A stretch of DNA of 18,026 bases from Ktedonobacterales bacterium (GTDB lineage: Bacteria; Chloroflexota; Ktedonobacteria; Ktedonobacterales; JADMIN01), in contig JAICVT010000047.1 in NCBI GenBank assembly GCA_025935235.1, forward strand, positions 1-18,026, written 5' to 3'. Positions 1 to 5,570 of this stretch are shown piece by piece; position 1 is the first letter of the stretch, and every line of letters begins with the position of its first letter. Under the pieces are notes generated by a model. The model was given only the letters and a program-made list of their open reading frames with translations, was not told the DNA's origin and made no database searches. The translations under genes and the position numbers were made by a program.

Positions 1-1
1 C

Positions 2-403
2 CCTCCGGGCCAGTTTGACCTCGTGATCGCCAATATGATGCTGATGGACGTGCCCGACTATCAGGCGGCCATCCACATGCTCGCCGCGATGGCGCGCCCC
101 GAGGGCTATCTCATCATCACGCTGCTGCATCCCTGCTTCGAGGAATCCGGCGCGTCATGGCCGCAGGCGCGCGCCGTGCGCACCAGCGAGTATTTCGCCG
201 AGCATGAGCGCCCACAGCGCATTGGGACGCTCTATCACCGCCCGCTCAGCGCCTACATCAATCGGCTGCTGGAGGAAGGGCTGGCGCTGCGCCGGATGGT
301 CGAGCCGCGCCTGCCAGAGGGCGTGACGCTCGACGGCAACGACCGCGACGCGCATGTCCCCAGCTTCATCGCGCTCTGCGCCCAGCGACTGGCTGCGCCA
401 TGA
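2..403 (+). CDS. SAM-dependent methyltransferase, C-terminal part
   Basis: The gene enters from the left edge, so the start is missing and 133 residues are visible. The reading frame opens with PPGQFDLVIANMMLMDVPD, which looks like motif II of class I SAM-dependent methyltransferases (FDLV-x-A-N-x-x-x-x-D-V). A later stretch, ARPEGYLIITLLHPCFE, resembles the following beta strand, where the product or loader region 'PGG-x-L-v-i-t-x-x-H-P' sits. The SAM-binding GxGxG loop would lie upstream of the window. Substrate cannot be told from this part; the HPCF segment is seen in small UbiE/Coq5-like (Methyltransf_11 type) enzymes. Its stop overlaps the start of the next gene by four bases (ATGA), so the two are probably translationally coupled, but a shared function is not obvious. 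Confidence 0.8.
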   Translation, partial: PPGQFDLVIANMMLMDVPDYQAAIHMLAAMARPEGYLIITLLHPCFEESGASWPQARAVRTSEYFAEHERPQRIGTLYHRPLSAYINRLLEEGLALRRMVEPRLPEGVTLDGNDRDAHVPSFIALCAQRLAAP

Positions 404-1047
404 GCGAGCAGGCGATTGCAGCGATCGTTCTGGGGGCGGGAGCGTCATCGCGCATGGGCGAGCACAAGCTGCTGCTGCCCCTGGGCGGCCGACCCCTGAT
501 CGCGTGGAGCGTGGCGGCGGCCTGCGCCAGCCAGGCGCGTCCGGTGGTGGTGGCGCTGGGGCGCGCGGCTGAGGAGGTGCGCGGCGCGCTGGCCACCGCG
601 CTGCCTGGCGCGCCCTATACGGTAGTCGTCAACCAGCGCTTCGCTCAGGGCATGGGAACATCGCTGGCCATGGCCATCGCCAGCCTGCCCACGGAGGTCG
701 CTGGCGCGCTGATCTTGCTGGGCGACCAGCCCCTCATGCCTACCGCCGCCATCGAGGCCACGCTGGCGGCGGCGCGCGCACAGCCCGAGCGCATCGCGAT
801 GGGTGTCTACAGCGACGCATCTGGAAAACGGCGCGGGCATCCGGTCTATCTGCCGCGACGCGTCTTTGGCGAGTTGCTGGCGCTGGGCGGCGACGAGGGC
901 GCGCGCGCCATCATCGCGCGGGCGGGCGACGACCTCACGCTGGTCCCCATCGCCGATGTGAGCGCCCTGCTCGATGTTGACACACTGGAGGACTACCAGC
1001 GAGCGCGGGAGTTGCTGGCTCAGTCGGCAGAGAATACACCATCGTGA
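400..1047 (+). CDS. mocA: MocA-type molybdenum cofactor cytidylyltransferase (MobA-like NTP transferase)
   Basis: A 215-residue nucleotidyltransferase. MocA enzymes transfer CMP from CTP to molybdopterin-Mo, giving the cytosine dinucleotide cofactor (MCD) of xanthine-dehydrogenase-family enzymes; MobA does the same with GTP. The N-terminus has the NTP-binding loop LGAGASSRMG (11-20) followed by K23. The metal-binding LLGDQP is at about 106-111, RRGHPVYLP at about 144-152 and the C-terminal DVDTLEDY at about 192-199. Length matches the family (about 190-220). MocA rather than MobA is favoured by the GAGxSxRMGxxK..L and GHPV patterns and by the xanthine-dehydrogenase-type subunits at the right end of the window; CTP versus GTP choice is not proven. 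The start overlaps the upstream methyltransferase stop (ATGA). The 3' end overlaps the convergent manA gene by 28 bases. Confidence 0.85.
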   Translation: MSEQAIAAIVLGAGASSRMGEHKLLLPLGGRPLIAWSVAAACASQARPVVVALGRAAEEVRGALATALPGAPYTVVVNQRFAQGMGTSLAMAIASLPTEVAGALILLGDQPLMPTAAIEATLAAARAQPERIAMGVYSDASGKRRGHPVYLPRRVFGELLALGGDEGARAIIARAGDDLTLVPIADVSALLDVDTLEDYQRARELLAQSAENTPS

Positions 1048-2156
1048 GCGCGGCGCCAGAGGGCGAGTGAGGCGTCGTCTGGCTCCGGCACGTAGGAGCG
1101 CACCAGCGTCGCCTCGCCGCTGATGTAGGTATGGTCGCCCAGGCTGGCAGGCAACACCGCCGTCTCACCCAGCCCCAGATGAACCTGACGTTGGCGCTCG
1201 GTGACAATATCCACCTCGCCGCTCAGCACCGTGATGATGCGGCAGCTCGACGGCTGTGCCGGCTCTGGAACGGTTCCAGCGATCACCAGCCGCTCCAGGA
1301 CGAAATAGCGGCAGGCGACTAACACGTGGCGCGCGACCAGGCCTGGCTCCAGCTCCAGCTCCATCGGCGTGACACGCTCCAGCGGCGAGGGCGTGTAGCG
1401 GATGACGTCGAGCGCACGCTCGACATGCAGCGCGCGCGGCTGGCCGTTGGCCTGGAGGCGGCCATAGTCATAGAGCCGGTAGGTCACGTCGGAGTATTCC
1501 TGCAACTCGTAGAGCGTGACACCCGCGCCGATGGCATGCACGGTTCCCGCTGGCACGAAGATCACATCGCCCGCGTGCGCCTCCACCGTGCGCAGCAGCG
1601 GCTCCAGCGTGTTGGCGGCGATGGCGGCGCGCACCTCCTCGCGCGAGCTTGGGCGCGCCAGCCCATAGACGATCTGCGCGCCCGGCTCCGCGGCCAGGAT
1701 GTACCAGGTCTCGGTCTTGCCGAGCTTGCCCTGCTCGTGCGCGGCGGCGTAGGCGTCGTCAGGATGCGCCTGCACCGAGAGCCAGTCGTGCGCGTCGAGG
1801 AACTTGGCCAGCAGCGGGAAGCGCTGGCCATAGACCACCAGCGTGCGGGAGCCGAGCAGCGCCTGGCCATACGCCTCGACCATGCGCTCTAGCGTCTGGT
1901 TGGCGTGCGGCGGTGTGACGACAATGGAATCGAGCGCGGTCTCCCATGATTCGCCGATGCGCGTGCCGGCTGGCAGCGCCTTGCCCGCGATCTCGCCGAG
2001 CCGCTGCCCGCCCCAGATCGTCTCGTGCAGCGACGCGCGCAGCTTGAGCGGGCCGAGTCCAGCGTTCGCGCGCCCATGCGGCGCATCTATCTCGGCGGCG
2101 AGATCCGCATCCAGCGTCGCGCCCAGCTCGTTCCGCTCATCGTGAGCCGCAGCCAT
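1020..2156 (-). CDS. manA: Mannose-6-phosphate isomerase, type I (cupin)
   Basis: A 378-residue zinc-dependent isomerase interconverting mannose-6-phosphate and fructose-6-phosphate, feeding GDP-mannose or glycolysis in the cytoplasm. Visible hallmarks are the N-terminal LKLRASLHETIWGGQRL (38-53), the metal site LSVQAHPDD with Q129 and H131, KTETWYIL with E149, and FVPAGTVHAIG with H207, followed by LYELQEYSDVTYRLYDYGR (216-233), the sugar-isomerase signature. Size is typical of the short bacterial class. The ATG at 2154-2156 has a GGAGG ribosome site nine bases upstream on the minus strand. The gene is convergent with mocA and shares 28 bp with it. A long leader with hairpins lies upstream (2157-2300). 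Confidence 0.93.
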   Translation of the reverse strand: MAAAHDERNELGATLDADLAAEIDAPHGRANAGLGPLKLRASLHETIWGGQRLGEIAGKALPAGTRIGESWETALDSIVVTPPHANQTLERMVEAYGQALLGSRTLVVYGQRFPLLAKFLDAHDWLSVQAHPDDAYAAAHEQGKLGKTETWYILAAEPGAQIVYGLARPSSREEVRAAIAANTLEPLLRTVEAHAGDVIFVPAGTVHAIGAGVTLYELQEYSDVTYRLYDYGRLQANGQPRALHVERALDVIRYTPSPLERVTPMELELEPGLVARHVLVACRYFVLERLVIAGTVPEPAQPSSCRIITVLSGEVDIVTERQRQVHLGLGETAVLPASLGDHTYISGEATLVRSYVPEPDDASLALWRRAHDGVFSAD

Positions 2157-2224
2157 GTGCCAACACCTCCAGGGCCAATCGGGGCCAACGCGCGTGGGTA
2201 GAGCAGGCGAAGCAAGTCGCTCGC

Positions 2225-2237
2225 CGCATCAGATGCG
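2225..2237. repeat. Perfect palindrome in the manA upstream region
   Basis: CGCATC-A-GATGCG is a perfect 13-nt palindrome 69-81 bases upstream of the manA start, next to the larger hairpin at 2245-2281. It could be an operator for a dimeric regulator or simply a small stem. No regulator can be named. Confidence 0.4.
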
Positions 2238-2244
2238 ACAAAGA

Positions 2245-2281
2245 AGCCGCGCCGCAAGATACAGTATCTCACGGCGCGGCT
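2245..2281 (-). terminator. Hairpin with T-rich tail on the minus strand, upstream of manA
   Basis: A 10-bp GC-rich stem (AGCCGCGCCG pairing with CGGCGCGGCT) encloses a second near-perfect palindrome, AGATAC-A-GTATCT; only two base pairs between them are mismatched. Read on the minus strand the stem is followed by TTCTTTGT, giving the shape of an intrinsic terminator facing manA from upstream. It may stop minus-strand transcription coming from the hsp20 side, or act as a leader attenuator for manA. The right-hand flank (2267-2299) is repeated at 4741-4773. Confidence 0.55.
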
Positions 2282-2299
2282 GGTTCGTCAGCGCGCGCG
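2267..2299. repeat. 33-nt dispersed repeat, copy A
   Basis: This stretch matches 4741-4773 at 29 of 33 positions. Both copies contain CGGCGCGGCTGGTTC, sit on the right arm of a GC hairpin and lie in intergenic DNA. On the minus strand the hairpin of each copy is followed by a T-containing tail (TTCTTTG here, CTCTTCG in copy B), so both could be related terminators carrying a conserved 5' flank. Confidence 0.6.
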
Positions 2300-2337
2300 G
2301 GCGAATGGGCCAGAAGGTCAGGCGTCCCGCCCGCGCA

Positions 2338-2387
2338 CTCATCCAGGCTCATCCAGGCTCATCCAGGCTCATCCAGGCTTATCTAGC
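2338..2387. repeat. 10-bp tandem repeat (4 perfect copies + 1 degenerate)
   Basis: The unit CTCATCCAGG is repeated four times without a mismatch (2338-2377) and is followed by a decayed fifth copy, CTTATCTAGC. It lies between manA and hsp20, about 80 bp upstream of the hsp20 -35 box. The period is close to one helical turn, so repeated motifs would face the same side of the DNA. It may equally be a slippage product. Confidence 0.9.
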
Positions 2388-2422
2388 CACAGAGGCGCAA
2401 ACACGCGTCATCCGCGCAGAAT

Positions 2423-2495
2423 ATAACGTTATTAGTTAGATAATTGTTAGAAATATAACACATATATTGACGAAGTACAAAACATTTTGTAGACT
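2423..2495 (+). promoter_or_regulatory. hsp20 promoter with AT-rich upstream element
   Basis: Within a strongly AT-rich island in otherwise GC-rich DNA there is a -35 box TTGACG (2467-2472), a 17-base spacer and a -10 box TAGACT (2490-2495), a good sigma-A-type match. Upstream lie the perfect palindrome ATAACGTTAT (2423-2432) and AT-rich sequence that could serve as an UP element or operator. No CIRCE (HrcA) inverted repeat is present. Confidence 0.7.
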
Positions 2496-2536
2496 TATGT
2501 GTGTCAGGGGCGGGTGCGAAGACGCAACCACTTCCA

Positions 2537-2557
2537 CTTCGCCACTGCGCACTCGAG
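2537..2557 (+). promoter_or_regulatory. Possible degenerate HAIR (HspR) site
   Basis: The HspR operator consensus is CTTGAGT-N7-ACTCAAG. Here CTTCGCC-N7-ACTCGAG agrees at 9 of 14 positions, with the right half matching 6 of 7. It lies about 40 bases downstream of the hsp20 -10 box. The left half is poor, so this is only a candidate; its weight comes mainly from the HspR-like gene that follows hsp20. Confidence 0.25.
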
Positions 2558-2601
2558 ATAGTTGATCAGATCACCACACCACAGAGAAGGGGGCGTAAGG
2601 T

Positions 2602-3165
2602 ATGTCGTCACTGACTCGTTGGGATCCGTTCCATGACATGACCTCCCTGCGAGACGCTATGGAGCAGTTGATGGAACGCGCGGTGCTGCGTCCGGGGCTG
2701 GGTCCGACGGGCTTCGGAGCTTCCTCGGTCGGGCTGATGAACGTCTTTGAAACCCAGAACCGCTACATCTGCCAGGCGCTGCTGCCAGGCGTTTCCAAAG
2801 ACGACATTGAGCTGACGGTGCGCCAGAACACGCTCACCATCAAGGCGAAATTGCCCGAACTCGCGCCCAAGGAGACGCAAAAGGACGCCATCTACCTGCT
2901 GCATGAATTCGGCGGTGGCGAGTTCACCCGCTCAATCAGTTTCCCCAAGGATGTGGACGGAGACGCCGTTCAGGCGCAGTTCGAGCAGGGCGTGCTGACG
3001 ATCGCGGTTCCGCTCGCGCAACATGCGCAGCCACGCCGGATCCAGATCTCGCAGACAGGTGAGCAGGGCCAGCAAAAGCTCACGGCGCCGACAGCATCGC
3101 GAGTGGTTGAGGAGCAGGACGCGAACGTCCATGAGCGCAGTCACGAGCGCGGCCACGAGCGATAA
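2602..3165 (+). CDS. hsp20: Small heat shock protein, Hsp20/alpha-crystallin family
   Basis: A 187-residue ATP-independent holdase chaperone that binds unfolding proteins as large oligomers. The N-terminus has the usual RWDPFHDMTSLRDAMEQLME (6-25). The alpha-crystallin domain runs from about residue 47 (NVFETQNRYICQALLPGVSKDDIELTV) to about 150, with the hallmark QFEQGVLTIAVPL near 127-139 and a C-terminal IxI-type anchor in RRIQIS. Length is at the upper end for bacterial Hsp20 (about 140-170). The extra residues are a C-terminal tail ending in HER-S-HER-G-HER, a low-complexity charged repeat. GAAGGGGG at 2586-2593, eight bases before the ATG, is a strong ribosome site. A sigma-A-type promoter lies upstream, and a HspR-like repressor gene follows on the same strand. 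Confidence 0.95.
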   Translation: MSSLTRWDPFHDMTSLRDAMEQLMERAVLRPGLGPTGFGASSVGLMNVFETQNRYICQALLPGVSKDDIELTVRQNTLTIKAKLPELAPKETQKDAIYLLHEFGGGEFTRSISFPKDVDGDAVQAQFEQGVLTIAVPLAQHAQPRRIQISQTGEQGQQKLTAPTASRVVEEQDANVHERSHERGHER

Positions 3166-3196
3166 TGCGCTCGCAGGGAAACGGCTTAGGCGCTTG

Positions 3197-3234
3197 GCAT
3201 CCGCCGACTATCAATGGCGATAGTCGGCGGATGC
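3197..3234 (+). terminator. Strong hairpin after hsp20
   Basis: A perfect 16-bp inverted repeat (GCATCCGCCGACTATC and its complement) with a 6-base loop AATGGC starts 31 bases after the hsp20 stop. The tail lacks a clear U-run (TGTCAGCGTGTTCC), so it may act as a 3'-stabilising stem or a partial terminator rather than a classic one. Confidence 0.7.
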
Positions 3235-3530
3235 TGTCAGCGTGTTCCATACAACCGCGCTCATGCCAGCGTGTGGCGCCCGACGGCTCACCACATCCAC
3301 GCTGCTCCCGCGCGGGCATTCGCCGAGCGCGTGGCCACTCCACACTTCCCCCTTGCCTACAGATAACCTGCCAGCGAGCGTGACCAAACATGACGCAGCC
3401 GCGAAGCGCTGAATCGCGCTCTATCGGTGTAGCAGTATACTGAAGGGTGAGGAGCGCGCTGGTCGCAGATGCCGTCGCTGGCGCGAACTGCGCGTCCCAT
3501 CGCCTTGAGGAGTGGCTGTGAGGAAGAGCT
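3235..3530. other. Intergenic region between hsp20 and hspR
   Basis: No gene is convincing here. TATACT at 3436-3441 is a fair -10 box for the HspR-like gene, but no -35 box stands out at the proper distance. A HAIR left half-site, CTTGAGG (6 of 7), occurs at 3504-3510 without a matching right half. The long minus-strand open frames crossing this region are antisense to hspR and carry no recognisable domain. Confidence 0.5.
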
Positions 3531-3905
3531 ATGCGTCGCACACACACTGATGCGCAGGGAGTGGAGGCAGAAAGGCCACGACTTCCTGACGCAGACTTTC
3601 CGAAGTATTCGATCGCCGTGGCATCGGATATCTCCGGCGTACCGCAGCAGCAGCTGCGCAGGATGGAAGAGAGCGGGCTGGTCAGTCCGTCGCGCACAGA
3701 GGGCAAGACACGACGCTACTCGGACAATGATCTGACGCACATTGCGGAGATCGCCAACCTGAGCGACGAGGGCATTAATGCGTCTGGCATCCGCTACATC
3801 CTGCAACTGCGCCGGGACATTGATGCGTTGCGCGCCGAAGTCGCTGAACTGCGCGAGCGCCTTGAGCGCACGGAGGGCGAGCACAGCAAGCGACAAAGAC
3901 GCTGA
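3531..3905 (+). CDS. hspR: HspR-like MerR-family heat-shock repressor
   Basis: A 124-residue DNA-binding protein. Residues 27-65 (SIAVASDISGVPQQQLRRMEESGLVSPSRTEGKTRRYS) form the winged-helix HTH of the MerR superfamily. The GLVSPSRT-x-x-x-x-RRYS motif followed by LSDEGINASGIRYILQL (77-93) is the pattern of HspR, which represses dnaK and other chaperone genes until heat stress. The last 30 residues are a charged coiled coil (LRRDIDALRAEVAELRERLERTEG) for dimerisation. The N-terminal 24 residues are an extension of unclear use. AGGA sits six bases before the ATG. Placement directly after hsp20 supports a chaperone-control role. A generic MerR regulator is the alternative, since the classic partners DnaK and DnaJ are not in view. 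Confidence 0.8.
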   Translation: MRRTHTDAQGVEAERPRLPDADFPKYSIAVASDISGVPQQQLRRMEESGLVSPSRTEGKTRRYSDNDLTHIAEIANLSDEGINASGIRYILQLRRDIDALRAEVAELRERLERTEGEHSKRQRR

Positions 3906-3907
3906 GC

Positions 3908-3968
3908 CGCGGCGCATAGCCGCGACACGAGGTGCGCGATAGCAGCGGAGGCATGCTACTCCGCGCTA
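3908..3968. terminator. Two hairpins between convergent hspR and response regulator
   Basis: CGCGGC-gcata-GCCGCG (3908-3924) is followed by TAGC-a-GCGGAG-8 nt-CTCCGC-GCTA (3940-3968), a ten-pair stem with a single bulge. They fill the 71-bp gap between two genes that meet tail to tail, so they probably end transcription from both sides. T-runs are modest (TACTTCACGCTTATT on the plus side). Confidence 0.6.
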
Positions 3969-3976
3969 CTTCACGC

Positions 3977-4483
3977 TTATTCCTGAGACACCTGGAGCGC
4001 CGCGCCTGCGAGGCGCTGGGCTGCCTCAGCCACCGGAGTGAGAAGCTGGTCAATGTCAAAGGGCTTCGCGACCAGGGGAGCGCCTAACTCCTCGAGCGAC
4101 TCGCCGCAATCTTCCTCGGCGCGTCGGGGGCTTGCGGTGACAAAGATGAAGGCATGGCGCGCCCGCAACTCTTCATCCTGAACGACCAATTGGAGCAAAT
4201 CACAGCCATCCATTCGCGGCAGTTTGTGGTCGACTACGGCCACCAGCGGCGCAGAAGCAGTGCGGAGCAACCGATAGCCCGAGAGACCATCAGCTGCCTC
4301 GACAACCTGATAGCCTTCGTCCTCCAGAAGCGCTCGCACCGTTTGACGAATGGCCTCGTCATCTTCGATCACACAAATCATCGGCGCTGCCAGAAGCAGC
4401 GTATCATGCTCCTCGCCAGCGCTCGCGGTCGTGGCGCCAGAGTCGCCCGATCCTCCCTGCGTTTCGCCGCGTCCGGTGGTCAT
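3977..4483 (-). CDS. Single-domain response regulator (CheY/REC type)
   Basis: The predicted protein is 168 residues and has one receiver domain and no output domain. The acidic pair is D41-D42 (VIEDDEA), the phospho-acceptor is D85 (VAVVDHKLPRMDG), the switch threonine is T116 (FIFVTAS) and the conserved lysine is K140 (LVAKPFD). The frame stays open upstream to an ATG at 4610-4612, but the ATG at 4481-4483 has AAGGA ten bases before it and is preferred. Residues 1-33 are Gly/Ser/Thr/Ala-rich and probably disordered. A stand-alone receiver acts through protein contacts, in phosphorelays or on other regulators. No histidine kinase lies in the window, so the partner is unknown. It is convergent with the HspR-like gene. 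Confidence 0.88.
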   Translation of the reverse strand: MTTGRGETQGGSGDSGATTASAGEEHDTLLLAAPMICVIEDDEAIRQTVRALLEDEGYQVVEAADGLSGYRLLRTASAPLVAVVDHKLPRMDGCDLLQLVVQDEELRARHAFIFVTASPRRAEEDCGESLEELGAPLVAKPFDIDQLLTPVAEAAQRLAGAALQVSQE

Positions 4484-4666
4484 TTGTGCTGTGTCCTTGT
4501 CTGCTGGTCGGAGATGTGGCCGCTGGTGTAGATTATCGCGGATTGTGGTGAGAGCGTCCTTGTGTATCGCCCATACGCTTGAGTATGCGCACATGCGAGG
4601 GCGCGCGTCCAATACGCACAGCCTGGGCTCACAGTCTGGTCAGGCGGAGAGCAGTGGAGAAGAACT

Positions 4667-4711
4667 GGCGGACGCCCCACACCACGCGCATGCTGGTGTG
4701 AGGCGTCCGCC
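4667..4711. terminator. Long 17-pair hairpin downstream of the csoR-like gene
   Basis: GGCGGACGCC pairs with GGCGTCCGCC, and after one mismatch CACACCA pairs with TGGTGTG around a 9-base loop. The structure lies about 80 bases after the csoR-like stop on the minus strand and before the response regulator, so it most likely insulates the two units. There is no strong U-tract. Confidence 0.65.
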
Positions 4712-4732
4712 ATGTGAGGTACGCGCGAAGAG

Positions 4733-4751
4733 GCGCCGTGTCTCGCGGCGC
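4733..4751 (-). terminator. Short GC hairpin at the end of the csoR-like unit
   Basis: GCGCCG-7 nt-CGGCGC forms a six-pair stem. On the minus strand it follows the csoR-like stop by 36 bases and is trailed by CTCTTCG, a weak T-containing tail. The upstream flank on the minus strand (GAACCAGCCGCGCCG) is shared with the hairpin upstream of manA. Confidence 0.45.
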
Positions 4752-4773
4752 GGCTGGTTCATCAACGCGCGAG
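4741..4773. repeat. 33-nt dispersed repeat, copy B
   Basis: Same element as 2267-2299, with four substitutions in 33 positions, all A/G or A/C exchanges. Read on the plus strand both copies could encode SRRGWF-[VI]-[SN]-AR; two of the four changes would be synonymous and two conservative. No start codon or ribosome site supports a real peptide, and the hairpin context suggests a structural DNA/RNA element instead. Confidence 0.6.
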
Positions 4774-4787
4774 CGCCGAGCGGAGGC

Positions 4788-5057
4788 TCAGACGCGATTG
4801 AGCAGGTTGAGCGCCCGCAGCACGGTCTCGCGCGCTTCGGCGGGCGGCCTGTCGGTCATGGCTTCATCCACCTGGCAGCGCAGCAGCTCCATCGCCACGC
4901 TATCCATAGCGGCGCGAGCGGCGAGGATTTGCGTGACGACCTGCTCGCAGGTCTTGCCGTCATCCAGCATCCCTATGATGCCGCGAATCTGGCCCTCGAC
5001 CCGCCTGAGCCGCATCTGCAGCTCCTGGTTTGACTTATCCGATTGTAGTGTCGCCAT
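4788..5057 (-). CDS. CsoR/RcnR/CstR-family transcriptional repressor, atypical
   Basis: An 89-residue all-helical repressor of the DUF156 family: QMRLRRVEGQIRGIIGMLDDGKTCEQVVTQILAARAAMDSVAMELLRC. Members sense Cu(I), Ni/Co, formaldehyde or persulfide. Family sensing residues are Cys, His and Cys at relative positions 0, +25 and +29. Here only the first Cys (C37) is in place; +25 is Gln and +29 is Ala, while a second Cys (C61) sits at +24. A Cu(I) CsoR site is therefore unlikely, and a C37/C61 thiol-based sensor is possible. The ATG at 5055-5057 is preferred because AGGGGA lies six bases upstream; a longer start at 5090 is possible. It follows trxA on the same strand after about 100 bp, and a CsoR-type operator covers the trxA promoter, suggesting autoregulation. 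Confidence 0.88.
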   Translation of the reverse strand: MATLQSDKSNQELQMRLRRVEGQIRGIIGMLDDGKTCEQVVTQILAARAAMDSVAMELLRCQVDEAMTDRPPAEARETVLRALNLLNRV

Positions 5058-5157
5058 AGGGTGTCCCCTGCGCGCTCCACCCACGCGCATGATCTGAGAC
5101 CTGAGACGAGGAACGACGTGAGGAACGATGCGCGCCGCTCATCGCGGGCGACTCAGC

Positions 5158-5496
5158 CTACGCCAGCGCGCCAAACGTAGACTCGATCTTGCGCTGCAGC
5201 ACGCCACGGCCCACCATGCCGACGATGCGGCCGACTTCCTGGCCACCCTTGAACATGATCAGCGTGGGGATACCCTGGATGCCCAGGCGCGATGGCGTCG
5301 TCATGTTGTCGTCGGTGTTCATCTTGGCGAAGGTAATCTTGCCCTGATACTCGTCCGACATGGCCTCGAAGGTCGGAGCCATCGCCAGACACGGACCGCA
5401 CCACGGCGCCCAGAAGTCCACGATCACTGGCGCATCAGCGCCCAGCACATCGGACGCAAACGACTGATCCGTCACCTCAATATACGAGCCAGACAT
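5158..5496 (-). CDS. trxA: Thioredoxin
   Basis: A 112-residue cytoplasmic thiol-disulfide reductant. The active site is WCGPC (32-36) in VIVDFWAPWCGPC, and the cis-proline is P77 in IQGIPTLIMFKGG. Length and layout are those of a canonical single-domain thioredoxin with no signal peptide. GGGAGG is six bases before the ATG. It is the first gene of a minus-strand unit with the CsoR-family repressor. The promoter carries a CsoR-type operator, so this thioredoxin is likely induced by whatever that repressor senses, which is unusual for a housekeeping trxA and suggests a stress-specific copy. The usual partner, thioredoxin reductase, is not in the window. Confidence 0.95.
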   Translation of the reverse strand: MSGSYIEVTDQSFASDVLGADAPVIVDFWAPWCGPCLAMAPTFEAMSDEYQGKITFAKMNTDDNMTTPSRLGIQGIPTLIMFKGGQEVGRIVGMVGRGVLQRKIESTFGALA

Positions 5497-5546
5497 GTCA
5501 TCCTCCCGGGCCTCGCGCCCGCTGTCCGCAACGTGTATCTACAGAT

Positions 5547-5563
5547 GTACCCTACGGGGGTAC
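5547..5563. promoter_or_regulatory. CsoR-type operator in front of trxA
   Basis: GTACCC-TACGG-GGGTAC is a 6-bp perfect inverted repeat with a 5-base centre. Its core TACCC...GGGTA with a G/C tract matches the operator type described for CsoR/CstR repressors in Firmicutes. It lies just downstream of the predicted -10 box of trxA, roughly over the transcription start, where binding would block initiation. The CsoR-family gene is the next gene downstream, which makes the assignment strong. Confidence 0.75.
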
Positions 5564-5570
5564 CGTATAA

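Larger units (their letters stand above)
4484..4787. other. Intergenic region between csoR-like and response regulator genes
   Basis: The region holds two hairpins and one dispersed repeat copy (listed separately). CATAC-gcttga-GTATG at 4572-4587 is a short inverted repeat that includes CTTGAGT, a perfect HAIR half-site, but the matching half is absent. A promoter for the response regulator must lie here; no clear -35/-10 pair was found. Confidence 0.4.

Noticed and set aside
2338..2387. CRISPR-like array
   Set aside because: The 10-bp units are directly adjacent with no spacers.
2155..2439. A plus-strand open frame containing SRRGWFVSARG
   Set aside because: It spans the hairpin and the tandem repeat, has no ribosome site and is better explained as the repeat element read in frame.
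2423..2601. CIRCE element controlling hsp20
   Set aside because: No TTAGCACTC-N9-GAGTGCTAA-like repeat occurs in the region.
3080..3917. Two long minus-strand open frames (208 and 186 codons) opposite hspR
   Set aside because: They lie antisense to the recognisable HspR-like gene, contain no domain pattern and arise from GC-rich codon bias.
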